NCBI RefSeq assembly: GCF_008831285.2 | Contig: NC_045151.1 | Coordinates: 8,199,682-8,263,681 of the forward strand | Length of the DNA: 64,000 nucleotides | Source of the DNA: Nymphaea colorata | Lineage: Eukaryota > Streptophyta > Magnoliopsida > Nymphaeales > Nymphaeaceae | Reading direction: 5' to 3' | Shown: one piece after another, positions 16,101 to 30,235 of the stretch | How the letters are laid out: each line of letters begins with the position of its first letter | How positions within the stretch are numbered: position 1 is the first letter of the stretch | The notes under the pieces: generated by a model | Seen by the model: the letters and a program-made list of their open reading frames with translations, nothing else | Databases searched by the model: none | Told to the model about the DNA's origin: nothing | Program-made: the position numbers and the translations under genes

Positions 16101-19100
16101 CAGAAAAACATGTGAAGGATGAAAGAAAACAGGAACTACAACCATGTTTTACAGGATACATTCAAACACAATGAAAATTAGGGTTTTCTGCTATTGAGAG
16201 AGATTTAGAAACAGGACCAACGAAGAGGGCTTTTTTGCTATTGAGAGAAAGATTGGGCAAGAGAATGAATTTGGAAGATTTTGAGGCTAAGAAGGAAGAA
16301 TATATGTGAAGAAAGGGAGAAAGGAAGAGGATAATTTAAGGGAAGGAGAATACAAACCTGAAGACAAATGAAAGTAGAGGTCAGATTTTACCTTTCTAAG
16401 AATTCCTTAGGAGAGCAACACTGGCCATGGCTCCAGTACCATTTAGATTTGAATAATCATACAACAAAACCTGTTCATGGACAGAAACAAATGAAGAAGG
16501 TGATGGGACATGAAAGGGGCTGCTGGTCTAATGAGAGACAAAGCACTAATCTTGTATCATAAGGTGTTATACTAGAATCGATGAAAATGCCCAAATATAC
16601 ATGTACATATGACAAGTGTAGCAGCTTTGTTTAACGGAACACTGGATCTGGATAGCTTTATCCAAGTCCACAAAGGCACAAACTGAAACATCTTAACAGC
16701 GGATGGGTCGTAAATTACACCTGATATGGTATAATTATGCTCTTGAAACTAATTTGAGGGGTGAACTATATAGTTTTCATATTTACATTATGTAACATAA
16801 TTGTGTCGTATAATATACTACGTTGCATACAACACTAACTGTTACATTTATAGTATGTAAATGAATCTAGTGCACAACCTACTCCTTTAAGAAGAAATTG
16901 TTCTGTGTGGCTGGAGTTCTCCATCTTAAACAAACCTCATTTAGAGCTTCTATTTGAATTTGAGGGCTTATACTTGTCACCATCAGCACAGGCCTACTCT
17001 TTATTGAGCCCCATTTTTGTTAATTGTCAAGCTAGTGACTAGTTGGTTAAATTAGTTGCCTGGCCACCTAGTCTTTTCCTCCAAGTCAGCTGGGCTCATT
17101 TGAGGGAGTGATTGTTGATATGGGCTGTGTGTGCGTGTGGAGGAAATGAGTACCTCAAAATGGGATTGGATGTTCAATTTAGCAACCGTAGGATGGAGAA
17201 GATGGCTGAGAAAACACACAAAAAGGGTAGGTGAGAGAGTGGAAGAGAAAAAATGGGTTGGAAAAACCAGTTCCAAAGATGGGACTGTTGGAACAGCTTG
17301 CCCATATATATATATGTTTATTTTGCACAGATATTCTGCCATTCTGTATGTTTTTGTGTTTCTATATATATTCTGTAATTTTGTTCCTATGTCTATATAT
17401 ATGTATATTATATTTTGTATTTCTATATAATTTTCTATCCCGTATATTCTCCTCCCCTCCGTCTGAAATGTGGAGCACTGGATAGGGTATGTGATATTTT
17501 TGGTACTCTTAAAATTTGTATACTCGTCTTTTTCAGGGCCTTGACCAGCCTGAGACCAACTTCCTATTTTGACAACTGAGCCACTTTTTGTTATTGAGCT
17601 CTGAGGATGTCAAATATTTAAATTTGGAGAACATTATAAAAGGTGTTCAATTAATAGCCAAATTCATATTCACTTTAGGTTTCTTCTCGTTTCTGATTAA
17701 TTTTATTCACTGCAGTATCTGAGTGTATAACATGATAATCATTTTCTCCACAATTCAAATATTTACTTTAGTATTACATGTCCAAGTCACTGATATCTAA
17801 GTTGGATATGGTAAGTAATGGTCGCACTGAATCCAACTAGTTTCCATCCCTACTGAGTTGAGTGGCTTGTGGGCAGGAATGAACAGACTCAATCTTGACA
17901 GTTTGCCTAGTCAATGCCACTTGATGTCCAGACCATTTTTTGGGAGAACTAATTTAAGAATTACTGGTCAACAATTAATTATATTTTTCTTGGCAAAAGT
18001 TAATGGGGTTTCAGAAACAATTGACAAAAGAAAAATTTCCAGTGCATGAACATTGTAAATCAATCTATTACCTCATTGCATTACCACCAAAATTTTGTAA
18101 TTTGTTGAACATATCTTTTAATTTAGCAGCCCCTTTTATGCCATTGAATCAGTAGGTTTTGTATGTGCATCGCATACATCTATTCACTCTATTGTCTATA
18201 TGGATATGTCCCTAACATTTCCTGTTTCTACTCTCTGTGTACATGTTTGTGGTGTTAGACTGAATACGTTATTTCCTTCATTCTTCTTGTCATTGACCAA
18301 TAAAATTGTGCTGATGATGTTATATTTGATCTTTTTCCCTCTTGTGAAGCTAAGCCAAAGGTGCCTACTAATTTTGAAGAGGATACATGGTCAGTATTGA
18401 AGTCTGCCATAGCTGCTGTCTTCCTGAAACAACCAGTTTCTTGCAGTCTTGAAGATCTTTATCAGGTTTACCTGCTGCTGAATGATTCATTTTTCTTATA
18501 TTAAACTTCATGCCTTTATTTTTTTCTTTCAAATCTCTCTTTTCTAATAAGAATTATCTTTCAATACATATCTGTAGGCTGTATCTAATCTTTGCCTGCA
18601 CAAGATGGGAGGGAGCCTTTACGATCGTATAATGAAGGAATGTGAATCACACATCTCTGCAACTCTTGAATCTCTGGTTGGTCAGAGTCCTGACCTGGTC
18701 GTATTTCTGTCTCTTGTGGAGAAATGCTGGCAGGATCACTGTGACCAGATGTTGATGATTCGTAGTATAGCCTTATATCTTGACAGAACTTATGTCAGGC
18801 AAACTGCCAATGTTCGCTCTTTGTGGGACATGGGGTTGCAACTCTTTCGTAAACACCTGTCATTGTGCCGGGAAGTTGAGCATAAAACAGTTACTGGTCT
18901 TTTGAGATTAATTGAGAAGGAGAGGTAATTTTTAGACATACCAGCTATTTGAAATTTTAATCTATATCAGGTAAATTTACCATGGTCCTCGAAGTGGATG
19001 GATCTTGTCTTTTATATTGATGTGTCCATGGTCTAGATTACTTATATAAGAAGTGCTATCTTGGTGAACTGGTTCATTGCTTTTTCGTCCCTGCCTTTAT

Positions 19101-22100
19101 GATCTTCAGTGGCCATCTGGACCTGGTCTTGCAAAATTCTCTTTTCTTGGCAGTAGGTTGGAGAAGGCTGCAGTTTGTTTATAATTTCATATCAGTATTT
19201 TTTTGGATTTCTTGTCTGGTTCTTCAAAAAATGGTCTACTAAGCTTGGCAATGAACATATAATCCGCTTTAAGCATAACATTGCCAGTTTGAGAAGAAAC
19301 ATCAGCATGCCAAAGACAAAGCATCTCTTTGAGCTGTTATTGGTTGCTTACCTGATCTTTGTTTCTCCTTGACAAGATATGCTTTTGAATTGATTGTGGG
19401 CATGCTTTTATATTTGTTTCGTTATGTCAGTCTTAATGTTGGGATGAGAAAAAAATTCTTATTTACCTACAGTGAGTTTTTGGTTGGGAAGGGACTTAAA
19501 GCTTCATTTGTTCAGTTGAAGAATTGAGCTGAATTTTGTGATCAATGTTGACTGCTAGTTCTCTTGAGCTGTATTTGACTATTTGCAACTCAATCAGTTA
19601 AATCTACTCACCACTTTAGTTGTTAATTTTGTTAGTATTATTTTGGCCCTTGTCTGGAAGATTTCCTACTGCAATTTGTGAATGCCTTGTAAATATCAGA
19701 TGTAGATTGCTAAGTCTTGCAGTTCCTTTCTGAATTTTTTTTGTATTTCGCCAGATTAGGTGAAGCTATTGACAGAGCACTTCTTAACCATCTCTTGAAG
19801 ATGTTTACTGCACTAGGGATCTACACAGAGAGCTTTGAGAAACCATTTCTTGAAGGCACTTCAGACTTTTATGCTGCTGAAGGTGTAAAATATATGCAGC
19901 AGTCAGATGTTCCAGATTACCTAAAGCATGTGGAGGTACATATCTTTTTTCTACTTGTCAAGTTCCTAGAAGTGAACCTATTAAATTGGAACCTTGGATT
20001 GGCTACTGAGAACGGAAACAGAAGGAAAAATGTTAGTTCCTTAGTGTTGCTTTTCTGGATGTTTGTCCTCATATGTTTTTTAATGGCTCTGAATGTGCAG
20101 TTGAGATTACATGAAGAGCATGAAAGGTGTGTGCTCTACTTGGATGCGGCAACAAGGAGGCCATTGGTTGCAACTACTGAAAGGCAGCTACTAGAGCGCC
20201 ACATTTCTGCAATTATTGATAAGGTACTGTTTTGATTTTTGAAAAGGCTGATGGTATTTTATGTTTTTGAACTCATTTTCCTGCTGTAAATTTTAACAGG
20301 GATTTACATTGCTTATGGATGGGAATCGTATATCAGATCTTCAGAGGATGTATATGCTGTTTTCAAGGGTGAACGGCCTTGAGCTACTTCGCCAGGCACT
20401 TGGTTTGTACATAAGGAGTACTGGTCAGGGAATTATCATGGACGAAGAGAAGGACAAAGATATGGTCTCATCTCTCCTTGAGTTCAAGGCTTCTCTAGAT
20501 GCAATTTGGGAGGAGAGCTTCTCCAAAAATGAATCCTTTTCAAATACTATTAAAGACGCGTTTGAACATCTCATTAATCTTCGCCAGGTTGCTCCTTAAC
20601 TAAACTATGGTTTCACCCTTGTCTTACAACTAATAAAAGCATAAGGAAAAATAGTAGTTGCCATAAAATTTAGTGTTTTTAAACTTACTCTAATGACATT
20701 TGCCTGTTCATTTTGGAATCAGATATTTCTTAAGGAAGAGGCCTAGCTACATAGTGTTCTTGAAAATATTCCGAGTGATGTGATTTGATTATTTGATTCA
20801 ATTAGTTTGTTAAATCTCATAGGACTAAAATATCATTAGTAGTTGTACTTTAACGATCTTGAGAACTTAATCTCATTATGATGGGTACTATGTTATAGTA
20901 GTAGTTATATGAATATGATCATGATGTAAAGAAATATATATATATATATAGACAAACAGACACATTGGAAGCCTGCTATGTGGGTGGGCCCTTAATTGAA
21001 GAAATAATCAGCTAATACTAGCTATTTTGCAATCGGGGACTTCTTGGAGCTTTGTTTGCTGCTTACTGAATTGGGCTCAAGGCCTTCAGACTTCAGTTCT
21101 AGTATGTTAGTCGTTCAACCCGTGAATTCTTCTGGCAGGAGTTGCCTAACCCCATATTGGCACCACAAAAAGGAAGAAGGAAAAAAAGGTCTCTTAGATT
21201 AAGGCAAAGTTCTTTCTTTGGAAATGACCCTTATGGCTACCATCCTATACTGATGTACATTGACAGCATCCTTTGAAGCCCTCACAAGTGAATGAAGTTG
21301 GTGATTTTTACTGATTGACTGGGTTTTCCTCCTTGATTGCCTATTTTCTAGATAGGTCAGTTCCATAGTAGGATTTTTCTCGATTTATGGAACTTCTATA
21401 TTAAGGATATAGCAGTTAAAAGGGTTGTACTTGTAGTTATCATTACTGTCCCTGTCATTATCACTGACTGCACATTTTATGATCACGAGCTGATCAATAG
21501 TCATCTTCATCTTGTTGATGGCATGGAGTCCTTTCGAAGCATCTGAAATTCTCTTGTTATGAAACCTGTGAATAGGTCTGATGGATGGTCGAAGGTCATA
21601 TCTGGAATGGCTATAAGAACTTACTTGGACTGCATAGATGTGATGTAGTCAACCCGAACTTTGTCCTTCTCCCAGTTGAGATACTCTAATTTTTGACATA
21701 TGCTGTTAAAGTGATCCCTTTGTCAGCCTTTCCATCACATACACCAAAATCTGGCGGGACTGAACTGCTTCCATCTAGGTGGTCGAGGAGACCCTGACTT
21801 GTGATAAAAGGAATAATCTGTCTTTTCTAAGTTAAAAAAAAATTGAGTTATTTAATTTCTGCGGAGCAAGTTGACTGAGGAAATTAGAGGTATCAATGGG
21901 AAGAGGGAAAATCCATTTAAACACTGGCTTCAAAGAAGAACTAAAAGGAAGGAGAAGAACAAGAGGTGACAAAGGCTAAATATGAATGTAAGCAAAAGAT
22001 CTGAATTCACCAAGACACACCAAAAAAAAGCAAAGAGTGGTACGATCAAGAGGTCCCCTGAAAATAAGTAATCAAGCAATAATCAAATGATCAGAACCAA

Positions 22101-24235
22101 TCTCTTCTTATTACCTTTCACTCTTTTTTTAATTACTTTTCCTTTTCTTTGTGGATAAGAAGAAAGATCAGTCAATTATAGACTATGCTGGAACCATCCT
22201 AAACCTGTTATGGGACAGATGTCTTTTCATATGCTAATTAGTCCTGACTAGGCATTGATAGTACTTTTGAGTACTAGCTATATGGTCAAGATTCCTTTTT
22301 GACTCACAAGGCACTGCTTTTCTGAGCCATATGCATACATGAGGGGCCTTCTAAAATTTGAAGTTACCTCAGCAATAGAAAGCCATAAAGCCAAATTATG
22401 GTGCCTTACAGTAATTGAGCCAAGTTAAATCTCTATCTGATGCAAAAAGACTAAGAAGCTTCAGTTGTGAGTAGCTTTCAGAGATGAGTGGGTGATACTG
22501 ATGCCTCAGCAAATGAAAAATGGTCCCAAACTCTAATTTTCTCTAGTACCGTATTGATCTATGTGGGGTCTCATTCAACAATATTTGTGAGAACAATACC
22601 AAAAGAAATTCAACAATATTTTTGTGACTATGTTTCTAGGTTGCAAAACAATTATTCCACTATACCATAGTTCTTTATAGAGGATCTGTTGGTCCTTGTA
22701 CAGAGTTGCATTTGTAGGGCACCATAAGCATGACTGTTAGGTTAAAAAGTATTATCAATAATGTGATTAATTACAAGTTAGAACTATTTCTGTTGGCAGG
22801 CTAGAAGTGATATTAGCTGTGCCTAAACCATTTGCATCTCTGTCCCTAGTTATTGCCAATGGAGATTCATATGAGCGAGCTTTGATGGATGCCCTGGGTA
22901 TTGGAAGATATCTCAGGCTCTAAGCCGAGAGTTCTTTGACCTGCTTTCTTGAATATTGGACTTGAATTAAATACCAAAAGCCAAAATTTTCTTTGTTAAG
23001 TATTTGACAGGAAATGGGAAATGTTTTTGATGATTCACTGTGATTTAGCAGGTAAGAGTAGTTTTATCCTTGGTCTTCTCATACTGGTGCAAGAAGTGTT
23101 AGCTGGAAAATTCCTTGTATAGTTCCATTGTGTAGCACTCGGCACAAAAATGAAAACAAACTCTTTGTTCTTAAGTTGATTCTTGCCCATTTTATTATGA
23201 GCTTGTCTTGAACCTGTAAGTATAAGGTTTGAGTGTGAAAACCATTTCTGGTTTCTGGCGATTCAGTCTTTCTCTGAATGTTTATTTTTTCGTATTAGTT
23301 ACTAGTAACATATTGTAAATAATAATATTGTAAGCTTTACTACTCTTACAGAACCGGTCAGCAGAACTCATAGCTAAGTTTTTGGATGAAAAACTTCGTG
23401 CTGGGAACAAAGGTACGTCCGAAGAAGAACTGGAGGGCACACTTGACAAGGTGCTTGTGCTATTTCGTTTTATCCAGGTAATAATCAATTCCCAAGTGAC
23501 TATTGGTTCCAGTTGCAAGAATAAAAAACTAATCATGATTCTGTTATCCACAATCTTTCAGTTTGGTCATCTTCTCTAATGTGTTTCAGGAGTTTTGTCA
23601 CTTTTAGCAGGTGGTATTTTGCTTGTAACAACTCATTTTTTCTGTGTCTCAGGGTAAAGATGTGTTTGAAGCATTCTATAAGAAGGACCTTGCCAAAAGG
23701 TTGTTGTTGGGAAAGAGTGCATCCATTGATGCTGAAAAATCAATGATCTCAAAGGTAAACAGTGCATTATTCAGATGCCATAAGTGCATATTATGGGAAT
23801 CGACTTCTTCTGCATTCTCATGTAGTACAAAATTATCAGGTTGATATGATCTAACAACTGATCAACCTGAGATCTTTTAGCTTTGATTGTGCTAGGTTAG
23901 TCTATAGTGGCTTAATCTTATCATGTCCTGAAAGCCGGTACAAGCTACAAAGTCAATGTCATCCTATGTCATGTAGGTGCAGGTGACATACATATACATG
24001 GATATGAATGTGTATATGTTAACAGTAGTTGATCCTCTATGACCGTTGCAGGTGTAAGTATGCATTTATTGGAAACACCCATCTAGTATGAATTATGAAA
24101 TAATGGGAATCTTGTTCTTCTTTGAAAAATGTCATGAAATTCAAAAACTTTAGAAATATAAAAAATAGTAGAAATTAGTGATCTTGATTTTAATTTTTAG
24201 CCATTCGGCAATGTTCATCGTATTTGAATCCTTTG

Positions 24236-24275
<40 letters not shown>

Positions 24276-24357
24276 CATGTGTGTATATAGGGGAGTCCAA
24301 TGCTGCCATGAGCTTGTGCACATATATATCAAAAAATTACAAATAAAATAACATATT

Positions 24358-24399
<42 letters not shown>

Positions 24400-25636
24400 A
24401 AATTACAAACAGAATAACATATTCACACACATATATATATCAAAAAATTACAAACACAATAACATATTCATTCTACCAAAAAACTGAGAAGACAATGCAA
24501 GCGCACATGAAAGAAAAAAACAAAAGTTGAAAAAACAGATGATCTACCAAACAGATGGAAAATGGAAATCGTGTTATTGGAAGAAAGTTTTAAGGAGGAA
24601 CAGGAAAACCAAAACCAGACTCCAACAAAACAGTTGCATCGATCGACAATATATTACGAGAAAAGAACCACAAATGAAACCAGGCAAAGAAGGAGCAAAA
24701 CCAGGAAAAGCAAGAAGAGGGAAAGGATTGACATTAAAAATTGAATAAAAAACAGAAAAGCACATTTAGCGAAGTTCAGGAACTAAGAAATCAACTGAAA
24801 TGCTAAATCTCGTCTGTTAAATCCCCTAAAACCCTACAAAGAACCGAATAGAAAGTGAAGGGCCGACGAAGAAGCCAAAACCGGCCAAGAATGATTACAA
24901 AGGCACAAATAGAAAATAGAAGAACAAAAAATGAAGAAAGGAGATCGATCTTCAGAAAACAAACGAGATTTTCGATAGATGAAACCGGCAGTTCGCCTCT
25001 CGCCTCTTGCCTCTCTCCTCTCTTCATTCGCCGTCGCCTCTCGCCTCTCTCCATTCGTCGTCGCAAGGTAGCCGTTCGCAGTTCACCTCTCGCCTCTCTC
25101 CATTCGCCGCTCGCTGTCGCCGCTCGCCGTCGCCGTCGCGGTTCGCCGGAGTGGAGAATCGCCTCCCGTCGTTGGTCTTGGTGAAGACAAGTGAAGAAGA
25201 ACAGTCGGGCGTCAAGGGTTACCATATTTTTAATGTGAATAAAGTAAACCGTGTTAAATTGTAAATCACGTTTAAAAACCAAATAAAAGGTCGAAATTGG
25301 ACTCTGTCAACTTTGACTGAGTCTAAAAATGGACGGACTCAACCCTGGGTGCGTTGACCGTACCTGGTACGGTCAACGCAGCACCCATGCCGCACCCAAG
25401 GCCGTACCGGTACCGGTACCGGTACCGGTGTCGTACCGGTACCGTGCGGGTACTCCTCCTTAAGAGGAGTACCCGTGCGACATAGGCTTGATGTTGCCAG
25501 ATGTTTAAAATTTTAAAATTTGATGCTAAAAACGGTCACTAAATTGGGTCTAGCCACGGTTTATATGGCTTTAGTGACGATTTATGGTCTTTTTAGTGAC
25601 AAACTTTTAAAGTTTAGCCATCCGGCAGCTATGTAA

Positions 25637-25681
<45 letters not shown>

Positions 25682-28600
25682 AGTCTCCCTTTCTCACGGA
25701 GTGGAAAGGGTGGTTGTGAAAAGAAAAACACAAAAGAGAAGGGGGAGAGAGAAAAAGTGAGGGTGTGAGAGGTATGGTTGGAAAAGTCAGTCTCAAAATG
25801 TGACTAATTGAACCCCCCATGCACTAAATTTATTATTTGTATGTGCATGCTAGTCTTTTTCCTTTTCGTGTGTGATCTATAGGGCTAGTTTAGTGCAGAT
25901 AGCTTTTAAATTGTCTAATCTCATGTGTATCAAGAGGTGATAGAGAAATCAATGAGTACTGAGTGCTGAGTAGAAACGCATCACCTTTGCTAACCAACTT
26001 GGATTGTGAGGGTGAAACTAGATCACATACAAACGATTGTAGCATGTCTCCGTGTCACACACACACACGCACACACACATGTGCACACACTTGAAGTCCT
26101 GTTAACCACCTAAATTTCTGGCCATCCATTTAGTTCAGTCATTTTTCTTGCTGGTTCTTATGAATCCAACTGTGTGGATGGAAGCAGAAGGTCCAAAACA
26201 TATGTTGAAAAACAAGTCATGAAAAGTTGATAGGAAGAATGAATTTTATAAGCATTTTAAGTTTAACTATCATAGCTCTTTCTCGTCTCCAGTAGTATCC
26301 AATCTCGACATTGTTTTTTTACTTTCTTTTTGTTCTACCCTAAGATTTGATGACATTCTGCATTAATTTGTAGAGTAAGATTTTTGAAGAAAAGTCATCA
26401 AAAGCACTTGCTGAATATTTTGTAGGCATATTTTGGCAGCATGATCTAATTGCCACATATATATATACCATTGTCACAGAAAACACGTTTTTTCGAAAAA
26501 AAACACGCATAATACGCAAAAAAAATTCAGCCATATAAAACGGTAATTAGATTCGTCTTTTTAAGAAAAAACACCAGAAAATAAAAAGCGTTTATTATAC
26601 GTGTTTTTTTCGTGTTTTTTCATATTTTTTATTAATTTTTATTTTTTTATAATTTTCAGGATTTACTAAATTTTTTAAAAATTTGTCGAGATTTGATGTA
26701 CAACTTTGCCGTATTATATCTAAGAAATTCTTTGCTGTATAATACCTGTACACGATATATGTGACAATGATACATACACATACATGCATACTGCATCCAT
26801 CTATGTATTTATGTATATTTACATGTATCTATGCACATGTCCATGTATGCATATAAGTACTTATTAGTTACAAAAATAAATAAATCATTACAATATATAT
26901 ATATATGTATATATATATGTGTGTGTGTGTGATTGAGAATATGTATATGTGTTCTTGGATGCGTAGGTCGGTTTTACTTTTTCATGCAGATTCAATCTCC
27001 ATATCCAAGAGTGTGTGAATGACCATAATAATGTTACTGTGTAGGCCAAAATGTTTTTGACCATTAAGTTCTTATGAAATTGATAGACATCAATGATATG
27101 AATTGTTACAAATGTCATTCTCATATTTTTACCAGTTAGTTTTTTCTTGGACATTAAACGGCAAGTTTGTTTCTCTTGGGAAAGCCTTGAAAATTAAAAA
27201 AAATTACATATAAGAGAATAATACAAAGAATTTTCTGCTAATTTTCTTATGGAAACATTGATCAAAATCCAAACTCGTTATTAAAATATTTAAAGAAACA
27301 TAAAAAATTAAATATATATTAAAAACATTTTTTTTTAAATGAAAGCCAATATTTTATTATTTTTTCAAAATATCATGATTTCCTTTCTTTTATTTTTATT
27401 TATTTTCCTGCATATTTTAAAGGAGTGGTGATATTTCTCACATGGGATTGAACATTATTTTTCTGCTGTTGATTTCTTGGCCTACCTTGGGTCAATGAGA
27501 TCACATCTATGGAGTTGTTTTCACCAACATCAAGGATGAGATATTTCGATAGAGTATGTTGCCTTCCACTGTGTTTAATAACTTTCCATATGAATAAAGC
27601 ATTGACAAAAATATCATGTTTTGAATCTTTTGATATTTTGTTTTTGAGGTTTTTTTTTAACTTTAGTTATGAGTCATAAAGTTTTTTGGGGAAAAACTTG
27701 AGAATTTGAATAATTAAAAATTAAGATGACAGAAAAAGTTATGAAATTTTAGTTTCTTACTAATTTTCTTAGACATTGATAAAATTCAGACTGTTTGTGG
27801 AAATGTTAAAAGAACGTAAAATATAAATATATTGATTTATTTAGATCACAAAAAAAATTGCAATATCTTATTTGGGTGAATATTTTCAAAATGTTGTGAT
27901 TTTTTGATGTTTTTCTTATTTTCTGGTTTTAATGCAATATTTTGTAAAAAGTGGTCATATCTGTGGCAATGGTAGAGAATCCTTTCCCTGTGTTGGTAAA
28001 TAATCAGAAACGAAGTGGTACACCCATATGTCACTCTGCATTGTGTCTTTGTGGGGCTTCTAGTTGAGTCTGGCTACATAGGTGTAATCCAAGAAGTGTA
28101 GGTGAAAGTAAATTGTCTGAATGCCAGGATTGGATTTTCTAATTTGAGGATCCATAGTCACAAATAACATTTCATAGTTTTAAATGGTGAGTTTTTCTCA
28201 TGTGTAATACTAAGAACTTGAAAAAAAAACGAAAATAACAAAAATACGGTAAATTTTTAATTTTTTTGAAAAAATTCTAAAAAATCGTAAAAATTAGGAA
28301 AAAATAAAATGAATGAAAAACTAATAAGACAACATTAAAAAAAGAAGTACGTAACAAATAAAAATTAGAAAATGAACACAAGCAGTCAAAAACTGAAAAA
28401 AATACATAAGTGACATCATAAATCTCATTTCATCTTAAAAAAATCATAATTCATAAATGATAAAATAATAAAAGTGAAACAGCAACTGAAAATAGCCGAA
28501 CAGCTATGCAACAACATGACATTTATTCACCAAACATTGAATCACACGTCTATAAAGTATAAAGTGTGAAATATATTAAGTTATAGTGTTATACTCTATG

Positions 28601-30193
28601 TCACATGAGTGTCGGGTGCGGGTGCAGCGTATCCCAAAAAATTTGGGTGCGAGGGTGTGGCGATGGTGTATATATATAATATATTTATTTTATGTATATA
28701 CATGTATGTATCCATAATATATATAATTTTAGCTTGTTTCTTAGCTTAATTGGTCCTTTTTTTTTACTTTTATTACTATATATAAAGTAAGAAATGGACA
28801 GAGAGACGAAAAAAGAATATAAAATATTTTGAACTTGCATAATACAGGATGCAGTTGGGGTGCGTGTCAGAGCTGCACCTATATCAGCACCAGCACCAAC
28901 GTCGTGTCGACACGGGTGCAGCCCCTTTTTTGAAGAATTCGTGTTACATAGGTTCTACTATGTTAACCCTTCCACAAAATCAAAATGTAGAACTAAAAAT
29001 CAGCCCTCAATGAAGAGCTACGCACAAAATATGAATTCCACAGAATCAAAATGTAGAACTAAAAATCAGCCCTCAATGAAGAGCTACGCACAAAATATGA
29101 ATTCCACAGAATAAAAAAAAATCAGAAATACACTGAACACATTAACTATTCCAATGCACAGAAAATCCAATCATAAAAACAAAGAGTTTCTAACCGATAG
29201 AATGCATAGCTCACAGTTTCTAATGGACATAATTTCTTACAGACAGAGTGTAAACCTAAAAAAAAACAAAAACCAAAACAACCAACGAAAACCAATGTAC
29301 ACTAAACTGAAAAATAAAAAATCCAACACAAATAGACTGAAAGATCCAATGAAAATAGACTGAAAAATCCAACGTTGATAATCAAATCCTATGGTTTTGG
29401 TGGCCGCTCGCTGGCGGAAAACCCAACTTTCCGTTGGTACATACCACTGTTGTGGCTGCCGCTCGGCGCTCACTGAAAATCGCTCAAGGGAGAAACACCG
29501 ATGAGTTTTTCCTTCGGAAAGTCTCGTCAAAAGTCAGAAATTTACAAAACCCTAACTGATGAGTTTTCCCCCTTCGTTCGTCGATTGACTTCCTCTTTGT
29601 CGATGATGGCTTTTTTAACTTTTAAGTTTTACTAAAGTTATTCTGTTTCTACTGTTAATATTTTTTTTTAATTACAAATGATGCCACCATTCGCCCACAA
29701 AAAAAAAGCATCAAAAGAGGCTCGAACGACCGCTTTTTTGAAGAAAACACTTTTTTTGGCGTTTTTTTGGGTAAACCAAAATCTTGCATTTTTTACACGT
29801 TTTTTTCAAAAATATTGAATTTTTTGTGACTGTATCTTGTTAAAATATAAATCCTTCACCAGCACGTTGAAGAGGAGTCTCTTAGGATTCCACCTCCTTG
29901 TAGAATGTGTTAAAATATTTAATGTCCTTGTAACATGTGAAGAGTCTCCTAGGATTCTATGTTATAGTTAATATCCTTGTTATATGGGAAGTCTCCTAGG
30001 ATTCTATGTTGTAGTTAATATCCTTGTAATATGTGAAGTCTCTTAGGTTTCTATGATGTAATTAATGTCCTTGGAGCTTGTGAAATCTCCTAGGATTCTA
30101 CGATTGGACTCTTAGAATTCTGAAAATGAGATTATAAATAGAGGCCGTGCAAACCATTTTGGCTACGGCTTCTTCTCCTCAGTTTCTTCTTGT

Positions 30194-30235
<42 letters not shown>

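Noticed and set aside
24803-25282. 159-codon minus-strand frame and its + strand partners
   Set aside because: They lie over the CGCCTCT repeat tract of a family B element; composition-driven, no domain.
23966-25485. A single 1.5-kb family B element starting at CTATGTCATGTAGG
   Set aside because: Flanks ATGTCATC and GCTTGATG do not match, so the left end was not accepted.
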